Source: Aldehydirespirator sp965117015
GTDB taxonomy: Bacteria > Actinomycetota > Acidimicrobiia > Acidimicrobiales > Aldehydirespiratoraceae
Length of the DNA: 64,000 nucleotides
Assembly (NCBI GenBank): GCA_965117015.1
Contig: OZ220747.1
Coordinates: 2,418,001 to 2,482,000 of the forward strand
Reading direction: 5' to 3'
Numbering within the stretch: the stretch's first letter is position 1; each line of letters opens with the position of its first letter. Below, one piece after another: positions 42,824-51,740 of this stretch. Below the pieces are notes generated by a model. That model ran no database searches. It was not told the DNA's origin and saw only the letters and a list, made by a program, of their open reading frames with translations. A program made the translations under genes and the position numbers.

Positions 42824-43225
42824 ATGCCGCTGGACTCCGTGGTGGATGTGCCCGGGCTGTGCCCGCCGCCTGAGCCGTACTCCTACGCCGTGCGAGCCGG
42901 CGACACCCTCTACCTGGCTGGCCAGGTGGCTCTCGACGAGGCCGGCGAGGTGGTGGGGACCACCGTCACCGAGCAGGCCCGTCAGGTGTGGGACAACATC
43001 GCCTGCGTGCTGACCGCCTCGGGCAGCTCGATCGCCGACGTGGTGAAGATCACCTACTTCATGCAGGACGTGCGCGAGATCGCGGAGGAGATCGAGGTCC
43101 GCCGGGAGGTGTTCGCGGGCCGGCCATTCCCCGCGGTGACCGCCTGCCAGGCCGCGGCCCTCGGCCTGCCCGGCCTCAAGATGGAGGTCGACGTGATCGC
43201 GGTGATCGGCGCAGGACGTGACTGA
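42824..43225 (+). CDS. RidA-family enamine/imine deaminase
   Basis: 133 residues of the RidA/YjgF/RutC family, trimeric enzymes that hydrolyse reactive enamines such as 2-aminoacrylate. YSYAVRAGDTLYLAGQVALDEAGEVVG and the late FPAVTACQAAALGLPGLKMEVDVIAV are typical. The usual catalytic Arg of true RidA reads differently here (FPAVTAC), so it may belong to another subgroup. TATATT lies 8 bases before ATG 42824 (leaderless). Its last codons overlap the next small gene. Confidence 0.88.
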   Translation: MPLDSVVDVPGLCPPPEPYSYAVRAGDTLYLAGQVALDEAGEVVGTTVTEQARQVWDNIACVLTASGSSIADVVKITYFMQDVREIAEEIEVRREVFAGRPFPAVTACQAAALGLPGLKMEVDVIAVIGAGRD

Positions 43226-43448
43226 CGGCGACGCCGCAGACCCGGTCGAATTGGTGGCCGCCCGCCTGCGGGAGCTCGGGCTCGACCACCCGGCCATAGA
43301 TCCAGCCGAGACGGCGGCCGACCTGGCTGGCCGGATCGTGCAGAGTGCGAGCCTGGATGCGCTGGTGTCGCAGAGCGGCGGGCCGGATCCCACTGCCTTC
43401 GATCCGAGCTGGCCGCCCGAGCCTGCCGCCGCCGAGCGCCCGAACTAA
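43218..43448 (+). CDS. small GatC/AtzG-like protein
   Basis: 76 residues, acidic, probably helical at the N-terminal part (DPVELVAARLRELGL...AETAADLAGRIVQSASLDALV) with a Pro-rich tail DPTAFDPSWPPEP. Size, place directly before an amidase-signature enzyme, and the helix-then-Pro pattern recall AtzG/DUF4089 and GatC, small partners that hold such amidases. The match is by pattern only. GTG 43218 overlaps the ridA end by 8 bases; the amidase starts 3 bases after its stop. Confidence 0.5.
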   Translation: MTDGDAADPVELVAARLRELGLDHPAIDPAETAADLAGRIVQSASLDALVSQSGGPDPTAFDPSWPPEPAAAERPN

Positions 43449-43451
43449 CCG

Positions 43452-44846
43452 ATGACCACCATCCCGGAGGCTGCGGGGGCGCTGCGCTCGGGCGGCACCA
43501 CCAGCCGTGAACTCGCCGAGGCGAGCCTGGCCGCCGCGGCGGAGCTCGACGGCAAGCTGAGCGCCTTCGTGGCCTTGGATCCCGACGGCGCGTTGGAAGC
43601 CGCCGACCGGGCGGACGAGGCGATCGCGGCCGGACGCGACCTCGGGCCCCTGATGGGCGTGCCGGTCGGGATCAAGGACATAGTCGATGTCGCGGGGCTG
43701 CCCACCCGGTGCGGCTCGCCCGCCTACCCGGCGACGCCGGCCGCGACCGACGCCACGCTGGTGCGGCGCCTGCGTCGAGGCGGCGCGGTCATCGTGGGCA
43801 AGACCACCACCCACGAGCTGGCCTGCGGCGTCTACAGCCCGCCGGTGTCGAACCCCTGGGACCTCAGCCGGGTTCCCGGCGGATCGAGCGGCGGCTCGGG
43901 TGCCGCGGTCGCGGCCGGGATCATGCCCATGGCCATCGGCAGCGACACCGGCGGCTCGATCCGCATCCCGGCCTCGCTATGCGGAACGGTGGGGCTGAAG
44001 GCCACCTACGGGCGGGTGTCCCGCGCCGGCGTGGCCGCGCTGGCGTGGTCGCTCGACCACCTCGGCCCCCTCACCGCCACCGTGGCGGGCAGCGCCGCCG
44101 CCCTCGAGGTCCTCGCCGGCCCGGACCCGCTGGACCCCTCGGCCTCGTCGAGGCCGGTGCCGCAATACAGCAGCGGCCTGGACCGGGGTGTCGATGGGCT
44201 GCGGATCGGCGTGCTCGGCGGTGCCCCGCTCGAACCCATGCAGACCGACGTGGCTGAGACCTTCGCGGCATCCGCCGGCCTGCTTGGCGCCCAAGGCGCG
44301 GCCATGGTCGGCGTGGAGGTTCCCGAGCTGGAGCACGGTCTGGCCGCCGAGTTCGGGATCGTCGCCCCCGAGGCCGGTGCGTACCACCGGGATCTGGTGC
44401 GCAGCCGACCCGACCAGATCGACCCCGGCATCCGCACCCTGCTGGTGGCCGGCCTGATGCTGGAGCCAGAGCACTACTTCAAGGCGTTGCAGGCTCGGCG
44501 GGCCATCGCCGACGCTCTGCGCCGCGTCTTCGTCCACAACCGGCTGGACGCGCTGGTCACGCCGACCCTGCCGGCCACCGCCGCGCCCAAGGACGCCGAC
44601 GACTTCTGGTTCGGGGACTCCGCCGAGCCGGTGACGCTCGCCTACGTCCGCACCACGGGCCCGTTCAACCTGTCGGGTCTGCCCGCACTGTCGGTGCCGG
44701 CCGGCTTCGACCGAGACGGTCTGCCCATCGGACTGCAGATCGCGGCAGCGCCCTTCGACGAGGAAACGGTCCTCCGGGTCGGCGCCTGTTTCGAAGCGGC
44801 CGCGGGCATCCGGGACCGGCGGCCGCCCATCCACGCGTCAGGCTGA
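43452..44846 (+). CDS. amidase-signature family hydrolase
   Basis: 464 residues. Catalytic Lys75 (GVPVGIKDIVD), the cis-Ser in VPGGSSGGSGAAVAAG (about 145-146) and the nucleophile Ser169 (SDTGGSIRIPAS) form the Ser-Ser-Lys triad. The protein is closer in size to AtzE/biuret-pathway and indole-acetamide-type amidases than to GatA, and no gatB adjoins it. With the small gene before it, an AtzE-AtzG-like complex is possible. Follows ridA in one operon. Confidence 0.9.
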   Translation: MTTIPEAAGALRSGGTTSRELAEASLAAAAELDGKLSAFVALDPDGALEAADRADEAIAAGRDLGPLMGVPVGIKDIVDVAGLPTRCGSPAYPATPAATDATLVRRLRRGGAVIVGKTTTHELACGVYSPPVSNPWDLSRVPGGSSGGSGAAVAAGIMPMAIGSDTGGSIRIPASLCGTVGLKATYGRVSRAGVAALAWSLDHLGPLTATVAGSAAALEVLAGPDPLDPSASSRPVPQYSSGLDRGVDGLRIGVLGGAPLEPMQTDVAETFAASAGLLGAQGAAMVGVEVPELEHGLAAEFGIVAPEAGAYHRDLVRSRPDQIDPGIRTLLVAGLMLEPEHYFKALQARRAIADALRRVFVHNRLDALVTPTLPATAAPKDADDFWFGDSAEPVTLAYVRTTGPFNLSGLPALSVPAGFDRDGLPIGLQIAAAPFDEETVLRVGACFEAAAGIRDRRPPIHASG

Positions 44847-44871
44847 GCCAACACCAGAAAGGAGGTCCTCG

Positions 44872-45702
44872 ATGCCCTTCGTCAACCTGCCCACCGGGAT
44901 AGAGATGTACTACCAGGTCGAGGGAACCGGAGACCCCCTGCTGCTCATCATGGGCACGGCCGCCGATCACACCACCTGGGCCGCCCAGGTGGAGGCCTAC
45001 CGGCACCGCTACACGGTCATCACCTACGACGCCCGGGGCACGGGACGGTCCACCCACCCGCCCGATGTCAGCGACTACTCGATGCGCATCCTGGCCGACG
45101 ACGCCGCCGCGCTCTGTGACAGCCTCGGTGTGGAGCGAGCCCATGTCTCGGGCCTGTCCCTCGGGTCGGCCACCGCGCAGGAACTCGCGATCAACCACCC
45201 CGGCCTGGTTGCCACCCTGCAACTGCATTGCACCTGGGGTCGCTCCGACGAGTGGTTCATCCGCATGATCGACACCAACGAGACTTACATCCTCCACGAC
45301 GATCCCGCCGGGTACATCCGGACCGCCCTGCTGTGGGTGGCCAGCCCGACGTTCATCAACGACCAGCCGGCCGATGTGGAGGCCTTCGAGCGGGGCTTCA
45401 TCCTCGAGAACCCGCATCCGCCCTCCAAGGCCGGGATGCTCGGCCACTTCCACGCCGACAAGACCCACGACACGCTCGACCGCCTTGGCTCGATCGAGGT
45501 ACCCACCCTCATCACTTCGGGAGAGGTGGACTGGCAGGTGCCGACCCGCTACGGGCTGGAAGTGCAGCGGGCGATCGAGGGCTCGACCATGCACGTCTTC
45601 CGCGGCCCTCACTCCAGCCACATCGCCTTCCACGAGATGGTGGGCGAGTGGAACGCCTTCACCCTCGGCTGGCTGGATCGCCAGTCCCGCATCGCGGGCT
45701 GA
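44872..45702 (+). CDS. alpha/beta hydrolase
   Basis: 276 residues: LLLIMGTAADHTTW (oxyanion region), TVITYDARGTGRSTHPP, SGLSLGSATAQEL with the nucleophile Ser96 and RGPHSSHIAFHE near the catalytic His. Strong site AAAGGAGG before ATG 44872. Third alpha/beta hydrolase of this region; last gene of the ridA-amidase operon and 12 bases before tlyA. Substrate unknown. Confidence 0.87.
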   Translation: MPFVNLPTGIEMYYQVEGTGDPLLLIMGTAADHTTWAAQVEAYRHRYTVITYDARGTGRSTHPPDVSDYSMRILADDAAALCDSLGVERAHVSGLSLGSATAQELAINHPGLVATLQLHCTWGRSDEWFIRMIDTNETYILHDDPAGYIRTALLWVASPTFINDQPADVEAFERGFILENPHPPSKAGMLGHFHADKTHDTLDRLGSIEVPTLITSGEVDWQVPTRYGLEVQRAIEGSTMHVFRGPHSSHIAFHEMVGEWNAFTLGWLDRQSRIAG

Positions 45703-45714
45703 GCAGCCGCACCC

Positions 45715-46530
45715 GTGACGCCCAGGCGCCGGCGCCTCGACATCGAGTTGGTGCGTCGCGGCCTGGCCGGCAGCCGCACCGAGGCCCAGCGGCTCGTCGA
45801 CGAACGGCGGGTAACGGTGGGCGGATCGGTGGCGGCCAAGGCGTCGCGCCTGGTCGACCCGGCCGAGCCCGTGGAGGTGAAGGGCGACCCGCCCCGCTAC
45901 GTGTCGCGGGGCGGGCACAAGCTCGAGGCCGCGCTGGCCGGGTTCGGCATCGCCGCGACCGGATGCCGGGCCATCGACGTGGGCGCGTCCACCGGAGGCT
46001 TCACCGACTGTCTGCTGCAGCACGGCGCCGCGGCCGTGGTGGCCATCGATGTGGGCCGCAACCAGCTGCACGAGCGCCTGCGGGCCGACCCGAGGGTGGC
46101 GTCGTTCGAGCGCACCGATGTGCGCGGCGTGGCCGAGGCCGTCATCGGCGGGCCCGCCGAGCTCGTCGTGGCCGACGTCTCGTTCATCTCGCTGCGCCTG
46201 GTGATGGCTGATCTCTGCCGGCTGGCAACCGCCGACATCGTCGTGTTGGTGAAGCCCCAGTTCGAGGCGGGCCGGGCCGACGCCGACCGGGGCCGCGGCG
46301 TGATCCGCGACCCGGAAGTGTGGCGGCGGGCGCTGCTCGGAGTGTGCCGCGCCGTTGTTGGCGCTGGAGCGGCCATCATGGGGGTCATGGTCTCGCCTCT
46401 GACCGGCGCCGAGGGCAATGCGGAGTTCCTGCTGCACGCCGATGTGCGCCCTGGCGCCGATGGTCTGGCAGGGCTCGACGCGGCCGTTGACCGGGCCGTA
46501 GCCGACGCGATCCGGGTTGCGGGGGTCTGA
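45715..46530 (+). CDS. tlyA: TlyA-family rRNA 2'-O-methyltransferase
   Basis: 271 residues: N-terminal S4 RNA-binding domain (RRLDIELVRRGLAGSRTEAQRLVDERRVTVGG) and a C-terminal FtsJ-like methyltransferase domain with the SAM loop AIDVGASTGGFTDCLLQ. TlyA methylates 16S and 23S rRNA and its loss gives capreomycin resistance in mycobacteria. GTG start close after the previous gene. tlyA-nadK is the standard actinobacterial order; the usual recN between nadK and pyrG is absent. Confidence 0.95.
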   Translation: MTPRRRRLDIELVRRGLAGSRTEAQRLVDERRVTVGGSVAAKASRLVDPAEPVEVKGDPPRYVSRGGHKLEAALAGFGIAATGCRAIDVGASTGGFTDCLLQHGAAAVVAIDVGRNQLHERLRADPRVASFERTDVRGVAEAVIGGPAELVVADVSFISLRLVMADLCRLATADIVVLVKPQFEAGRADADRGRGVIRDPEVWRRALLGVCRAVVGAGAAIMGVMVSPLTGAEGNAEFLLHADVRPGADGLAGLDAAVDRAVADAIRVAGV

Positions 46531-46535
46531 GGTCG

Positions 46536-47393
46536 ATGGCGGTCATCGGTCTGATCGTGCACCAGGGCCGCCCGGAGGCCGCCGCAGCAGCTCGTGATCT
46601 CTCCGTGTGGCTCGCCTCGCAGGGCCATCAGGCCTGCATGCCTCCCGAAGAAGCGGCCGCGACATCCTGTCCCGACCTTCAGGTTGATCCGGAGCGGTTC
46701 GCGGCGGGCCTGGACGCGGTGGTGACCCTCGGCGGGGACGGCTCGATCCTGCGCGCCGTCGAACTCGTCGGCGAGTCGGGTGCGCCGATTCTCGGCGTCA
46801 ACTTCGGCCGGATGGCCTACCTCACCGAAGTGGCGCCGGCCGACGCTCACACCGCCATCGAGCGGGTGCTGGCCGGCGAGCACCGTGTCTCCGAGCGGAT
46901 GCTGCTCACCGTGGAGTTCGATGCCGGCGACGGGCAGGGCCGGCAGCGGAGAGTCGCTCTCAACGAGGCAGTCGTGGAACGGCCCGCGGCCTCCTATGCC
47001 CTGCGTCTGGGCGTGTCGTTCAACGGCGAGCGGTTCACCACCTACGCGGCCGACGGCCTCATCGTGTCCACGCCGACCGGATCGACCGCGTACTCGCTGT
47101 CCGCCGGAGGACCCGTCATCGATCCCACCCACCGGGCCCTGCTGCTGACGCCGGTCTCGCCGCACATGCTCTTCGACCGGTCCGTGGTGGTTGCGCCCGA
47201 GACGCAGCTGCAACTCGAGGTCCTCTCGGATCGGGGTGCGGTGCTGTCGGTGGACGGCCGCCGGCTGGCCGAACTGAATCAGCACGATGAGGTGGTCTGC
47301 TCCGCGTCGCGGAACCCGGCTCGTCTGGTGACCTTCGGGACTCGCAAGTTCCATCAGGTGCTCAAGACGAAGTTCGGGCTCAATGACCGCTGA
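46536..47393 (+). CDS. nadK: NAD kinase
   Basis: Phosphorylates NAD to NADP. 285 residues with the GGDGS motif at 66-70, the ALNEAVVER segment (NE/D motif) and TPTGSTAYSLSAGGPV. Six bases after tlyA, so co-transcribed. In mycobacteria recN follows; here the next gene is pyrG with its own promoter. Confidence 0.96.
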   Translation: MAVIGLIVHQGRPEAAAAARDLSVWLASQGHQACMPPEEAAATSCPDLQVDPERFAAGLDAVVTLGGDGSILRAVELVGESGAPILGVNFGRMAYLTEVAPADAHTAIERVLAGEHRVSERMLLTVEFDAGDGQGRQRRVALNEAVVERPAASYALRLGVSFNGERFTTYAADGLIVSTPTGSTAYSLSAGGPVIDPTHRALLLTPVSPHMLFDRSVVVAPETQLQLEVLSDRGAVLSVDGRRLAELNQHDEVVCSASRNPARLVTFGTRKFHQVLKTKFGLNDR

Positions 47394-47453
47394 AACCGGT
47401 CGGCATTGAGCGTCCGCCGGGTTCCTTGTTGATCGCGGTAGGGTGAGATCCCG

Positions 47454-49112
47454 ATGACAAAGCACGTCTTCGTCACCGGTGGCGTCGTCAGCGGCCTGGG
47501 AAAGGGGCTGACGGGGGCATCGCTGGGCCGGCTGCTCAAGGCCCGGGGCCTTCGAGTCACGATGCTCAAGCTCGATCCCTACCTGAACGTGGACCCTGGG
47601 ACCATGAACCCGTTCGAGCACGGCGAGGTATTCGTCACCGACGACGGCGGCGAGACCGACCTCGATCTCGGCCACTACGAGCGCTTCATCGACGAGAGCC
47701 TCACATGCGAGTCCAACGGCACGACCGGATCGATCTACTCCGACGTGATCGCCGCGGAGCGCCGGGGCGACTACCTCGGCCGCACCGTGCAGGTGATCCC
47801 GCATGTGACCGATGAGATCAAGCGTCGCATCGCCCGTCTCGCCGGCGACGACGTCGACGTCGTGATCACCGAGGTCGGCGGCACTGTCGGCGACATCGAG
47901 ATTCTTCCCTTCCTCGAGGCGATCCGGCAGTTCCGGCTGGACGTGGGCCGCGAGAACGTGTGCTTCGTGCACGTCACCCTGGTGCCGTTCATCGGGCCCA
48001 CCGGCGAGCAGAAGACCAAGCCGACCCAGCACTCCGTGACCGAGCTTCGCTCGCGGGGCGTGCAGCCCGACGCCATCGTGTGCCGCTGCGAGACCCCTCT
48101 CACCAGAGACCTTGAGCGCAAGATCTCCAACCTGTGCGATGTGTCATCGGAGGCGGTCATAACCTGTGCCGACTCGGCCAGCCTCTACGAGATCCCCTTG
48201 ATCCTGCGGGAAGAGGGCCTCGACGATGTCGTCTGCAGGCAGCTTGGACTCGACGCTCGCACGGTGGACCTGGCCGAGTGGGAGGCCCTTGTGGGCCGCA
48301 TCCGCGAGGCCTCGACGCCGGTGAGGATCGGCCTCATCGGCAAGTACGTGAGCCTGCCCGACGCCTACCTGTCGGTGATCGAGGCTCTCAACCATGCCGG
48401 GATTCACCATGGCGTCGAGATCGACATCGAGTGGGTGCAGGCCGAGGAGGTGGAGGGCCTGCTCGTTGCCGGCCGGCTGCGCGACCTGGACGGCATCGTC
48501 ATTCCCGGAGGCTTCGGCGAGCGGGGCATCGAGGGCAAGATCGCGGCCGCCGGCTACGCCCGCGAGCATCTGATCCCGTGCCTCGGCCTGTGCCTGGGCA
48601 TGCAGGTGATGACCATCGAGTACGCCCGCAACGCGCTGGGGCTCGCCGACGCCAACTCCACCGAGTTCGACGCACTGACGCCGCATCCGGTGATCGACCT
48701 CATGGACAGCCAGCGCGGCGTCACCGACTACGGCGGCACCATGCGCCTGGGCGCCTACGTGGCGCAACTCCTCGCCGGCTCGCAGGTCGCCCGCGCCTAC
48801 GGCGAGGAGGTGGTGTCGGAGCGGCACCGCCACCGCTACGAGTTCAACCCCCGCTACCGGAGCCGCTTCGAAGCGTCCGACGTGGTGCTATGCGGCGAGT
48901 CGCCCGACGGGAGGCTGGTGGAGTTCATCGAGCTGGACGGCCATCCCTACTGGGTGGGAACCCAGGCCCACCCCGAGTTCAAGAGCCGCCCCAACCGGCC
49001 GGCCCCCCTCTTCAGCGGGCTGGTAGCCGCCGCCATGGTGAGAGCCGCGGGCCGCAACCCCCGACTGCCCGAGATGAGCGACTTCACTGCGGAGCCGTCG
49101 GCTCCGGCGTGA
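47454..49112 (+). CDS. pyrG: CTP synthase
   Basis: Makes CTP from UTP, ATP and glutamine. 552 residues: N-terminal synthetase domain starting TKHVFVTGGVVSGLGKGLT and a C-terminal glutamine amidotransferase with the nucleophile Cys in CLGLCLGMQV and the His-Glu pair near HPEFKSRP. TAGGGT at 47439-47444 is 9 bases before the ATG, a leaderless promoter. The stop overlaps the GTG of the Nudix gene (GTGA). Confidence 0.98.
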   Translation: MTKHVFVTGGVVSGLGKGLTGASLGRLLKARGLRVTMLKLDPYLNVDPGTMNPFEHGEVFVTDDGGETDLDLGHYERFIDESLTCESNGTTGSIYSDVIAAERRGDYLGRTVQVIPHVTDEIKRRIARLAGDDVDVVITEVGGTVGDIEILPFLEAIRQFRLDVGRENVCFVHVTLVPFIGPTGEQKTKPTQHSVTELRSRGVQPDAIVCRCETPLTRDLERKISNLCDVSSEAVITCADSASLYEIPLILREEGLDDVVCRQLGLDARTVDLAEWEALVGRIREASTPVRIGLIGKYVSLPDAYLSVIEALNHAGIHHGVEIDIEWVQAEEVEGLLVAGRLRDLDGIVIPGGFGERGIEGKIAAAGYAREHLIPCLGLCLGMQVMTIEYARNALGLADANSTEFDALTPHPVIDLMDSQRGVTDYGGTMRLGAYVAQLLAGSQVARAYGEEVVSERHRHRYEFNPRYRSRFEASDVVLCGESPDGRLVEFIELDGHPYWVGTQAHPEFKSRPNRPAPLFSGLVAAAMVRAAGRNPRLPEMSDFTAEPSAPA

Positions 49113-49672
49113 CCACGGTGTCCGGAGAGCCGAGCGGCGGTTTTCGGAAGGTCAGCGAGCGGGAGATCCACGCCGGCCGGGTCGTGCGCCTGACTGAGAG
49201 CGTCTTCACCACCCCCGACGGCGGCCGTATGACGAGGGACGTGGTGCACCACCGCGGCGCGGTGGTGGTGGTGGCTGTGGACGGCGACGAGGTCGTGCTG
49301 CTGCGGCAGTACCGCACGCCGGTGGAGAGCGAGTTGCTGGAGATCCCGGCCGGCACCCGGGACGTGGGCGGCGAGGATCCCGCCGGCACGGCCCGCCGCG
49401 AGCTCGCCGAGGAGGCCGGGCTGGCCTGTGATTCGCTGGAGGAGTTGGGGACGTTCTTCAACTCGCCCGGCTTCTGCGACGAGCTGTCCCACGTCTTCCT
49501 GGCCACCGGGCTTCGCCCCGTGCCCCGCGCGCCTGACGGGGCCGAGGAGGAGTGGATGACCATCGAGCGGGTCAGCCTGGATGAGGCCGAGGCTATGATC
49601 GACCGGGGCGAGATCCGCGACGCCAAGACCATCATCGGCGTGCTCCTCGCACTGCGCCGGCTCGGGCGGTGA
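49109..49672 (+). CDS. ADP-ribose pyrophosphatase (Nudix)
   Basis: 187 residues. The Nudix box runs PAGTRDVGGEDPAGTARRELAEEAGL; the one-residue-longer G-x6-E spacing is also seen in mycobacterial ADP-ribose pyrophosphatases, which lie at the same place between pyrG and xerD. Hydrolyses ADP-ribose and related nucleotides. GTG overlaps the pyrG stop and its own stop overlaps the xerD start, so three genes are coupled. Confidence 0.92.
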   Translation: MTTVSGEPSGGFRKVSEREIHAGRVVRLTESVFTTPDGGRMTRDVVHHRGAVVVVAVDGDEVVLLRQYRTPVESELLEIPAGTRDVGGEDPAGTARRELAEEAGLACDSLEELGTFFNSPGFCDELSHVFLATGLRPVPRAPDGAEEEWMTIERVSLDEAEAMIDRGEIRDAKTIIGVLLALRRLGR

Positions 49673-50637
49673 GGTCGGTGGCGCCGCCGCTCGCGCCGTC
49701 CGCCGAAGCAGGAGCCGCGGCTCTAGATGCTAGGGCCGAGGAGTTCCTGGCCTGGCTGGCGGTGGAGCGGGGCCGGTCCCCGCGCACGGTAGAGGCCTAC
49801 CACCGCGACCTGTTGCGCTACGCAGGTCATGTCGCGGCCAGAAAGCGCAGCCTCGACGACGTCACCGCTGACGATGTGGTCGCCTTCGTTCGGGGCCTCA
49901 AGCACGACGGCCTGGCGCCGGCCTCCGTCACCCGGACCCTGGTGTCGGTCAGGGGGCTCCACCGGTTCGTCGTCGCTGAAGGTCATCGCGACGACGATCC
50001 GACCGTCGACGTCGAGATCCCGAGCCTGCCCCGGGGCCTGCCCAAGGCTCTGTCGGTCGCCCAGGTCGCCTCGCTGATGGATGCCGTCGTTGACGACGAT
50101 CCGCCGGCCCGCCGCGATCGGGCCGTGCTGGAACTGCTGTACGGCACGGGTTGCCGGATCTCAGAGGCCGGGTCGCTGTCGCTTCCCGACGTGGACCTCC
50201 ACAACGGCCTGGTGCGGCTCACCGGCAAGGGTGCCAAGGAGCGCATAGTGCCGCTGGGCCGATGCGCCGCCGAGGCGCTGGAACGGTGGCTGGCGCCGGC
50301 AGGGCGAGGTGCCCTGGAACCGGCTCGCTGGGCCCGCCGCGGCGACGCCGAAGCGGTGTTCCTCAACCAGCGGGGCGGCCGTCTGAGCCGCCAGGGGCTG
50401 TGGCTCATCGTGCGTCGCCACGGGGACGCGGCCGGGATCGGGTCGCTGCTGACCCCTCACGTGCTGCGTCACTCCTGCGCGACCCACATGCTCGACGGCG
50501 GCGCCGACATACGCATAGTGCAGGAGATGCTCGGCCACGCCTCGGTCTCCACCACCCAGATCTACACCAAGGTGTCGACCGAGCGCCTCCGGGCCGTCTA
50601 CCGGGCCGCCCACCCCCGAGCCGTCGCGACCGGCTAG
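49669..50637 (+). CDS. xerD: site-specific tyrosine recombinase XerD
   Basis: 322 residues; resolves chromosome dimers at dif with XerC/FtsK. N-terminal SAM-like domain (AVERGRSPRTVEAYHRDLLRY) and catalytic residues Arg163, Lys187, His264, Arg267, His290 and Tyr299. Housekeeping position after the Nudix gene argues against a phage integrase. GTG overlaps the previous stop. Its TAG and the TAG of convergent trpS share the bases CTAG (50634-50637). Confidence 0.95.
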   Translation: MRSVAPPLAPSAEAGAAALDARAEEFLAWLAVERGRSPRTVEAYHRDLLRYAGHVAARKRSLDDVTADDVVAFVRGLKHDGLAPASVTRTLVSVRGLHRFVVAEGHRDDDPTVDVEIPSLPRGLPKALSVAQVASLMDAVVDDDPPARRDRAVLELLYGTGCRISEAGSLSLPDVDLHNGLVRLTGKGAKERIVPLGRCAAEALERWLAPAGRGALEPARWARRGDAEAVFLNQRGGRLSRQGLWLIVRRHGDAAGIGSLLTPHVLRHSCATHMLDGGADIRIVQEMLGHASVSTTQIYTKVSTERLRAVYRAAHPRAVATG

Positions 50638-51614
50638 GGCGCCAGAAGGCCGATGTTGGTGCGCGCCCTCTCCAGGGTGACGGACGCGATGGCCCGGGCC
50701 TTGTCGGCGCCGATCTGAAGCAGCCGCGACGTCTCGGCCGGGTCGGCCTCCAGCTCGGCGAAGCGGGCCTGGATGGGGCGCAGCAGCTCGACCACCGCCT
50801 CGGCCGTGTCGGCTTTGAGCGGCCCGTACATCGTGTAGTCCCCGGCGGCCTCCTCCGGTGTGCGGCCGGTGGCCGCCCCCAGTATCGACAGCAGGTTCGA
50901 CACTCCCGGCTTGGCCTCAACGTCGTAGCGCACCTCGGCCTCGCTGTCGGTGACGGCCGACTTGATCTTGCGAGTGATGACCGACGGGTCGTCGAGGATG
51001 TCCACCGTGCCCCGGGGCGAATCCAACGACTTGGACATCTTGTTGGTGGGGCTCTGGAGGTCCATGACCCTGGCCCCCGCCGCCGGGACCACCGCGGCCG
51101 GCAGCTTGAAGGTCTCGCCGTAGCGGGAGTTGAACCGCTCGGCGATGTCGCGGGTGAGCTCGATGTGCTGGCGCTGATCGGCGCCCACCGGCACCTCGTC
51201 GGCGTCGTACAGCAGGATGTCGGCCGCCTGGAGCGCGGGGTAGGTGAACAGCCCGGCGGAGATGAACTGCTGCTGGCCCGACTTGTCCTTGAACTGGGTC
51301 ATCCGGCTCAGCTCCCCGAACGACACGGTGCACTCCAGCAGCCAGGCGCACTCGGTGTGCTCCCGCACATGGCTCTGCACGAAGATCGTGCAGACCTCCG
51401 GGTCGAGCCCGGCGGCCATCAGCATCTGCGACATCCGCAGCGTCGCCTTGCCCAGCTCGCCGGGCTCCTGCGGCACGGTCACGGCGTGGAGGTCCACGAC
51501 GGGGTGGAAGGCGTCGGCGGTGTGCTGGATTCTCGCCCAGTTGCGGATCGCGCCCAGGTAGTTTCCGAGATGCAGATCACCGCTGGGCTGGATGCCGGAG
51601 AGGACCCTGGTCAT
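50634..51614 (-). CDS. trpS: tryptophanyl-tRNA synthetase
   Basis: 326 residues, class I: HIGH-type motif LHLGN at 14-18, KMSKS in NKMSKSLDSP, and ADILLYDADEVPVGADQRQHIE. ATG 51614 gives MTRVLSGIQPSG, the usual start; TACGCT lies 8 bases upstream (leaderless), while the longer open frame has no support. Inserted between xerD and scpA on the opposite strand, where mycobacteria have a ParA gene. Confidence 0.97.
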   Translation of the reverse strand: MTRVLSGIQPSGDLHLGNYLGAIRNWARIQHTADAFHPVVDLHAVTVPQEPGELGKATLRMSQMLMAAGLDPEVCTIFVQSHVREHTECAWLLECTVSFGELSRMTQFKDKSGQQQFISAGLFTYPALQAADILLYDADEVPVGADQRQHIELTRDIAERFNSRYGETFKLPAAVVPAAGARVMDLQSPTNKMSKSLDSPRGTVDILDDPSVITRKIKSAVTDSEAEVRYDVEAKPGVSNLLSILGAATGRTPEEAAGDYTMYGPLKADTAEAVVELLRPIQARFAELEADPAETSRLLQIGADKARAIASVTLERARTNIGLLAP

Positions 51615-51740
51615 GGCCAGCCAGCGTACATTCCGCTCTGGTTCGCTTCGCTCACGGGCCGCTCGGGCCACGGCCTCGCTGAAGCAGTGTCTCGGTCGTT
51701 GACCCGGTCGCTCGGCCTCCGGGGAGTAATCTCACACTCA

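Noticed and set aside
49669..50637. Integrase of a mobile element
   Set aside because: XerD-length protein in the conserved pyrG-nudix-xerD order, no attachment repeats or cargo.
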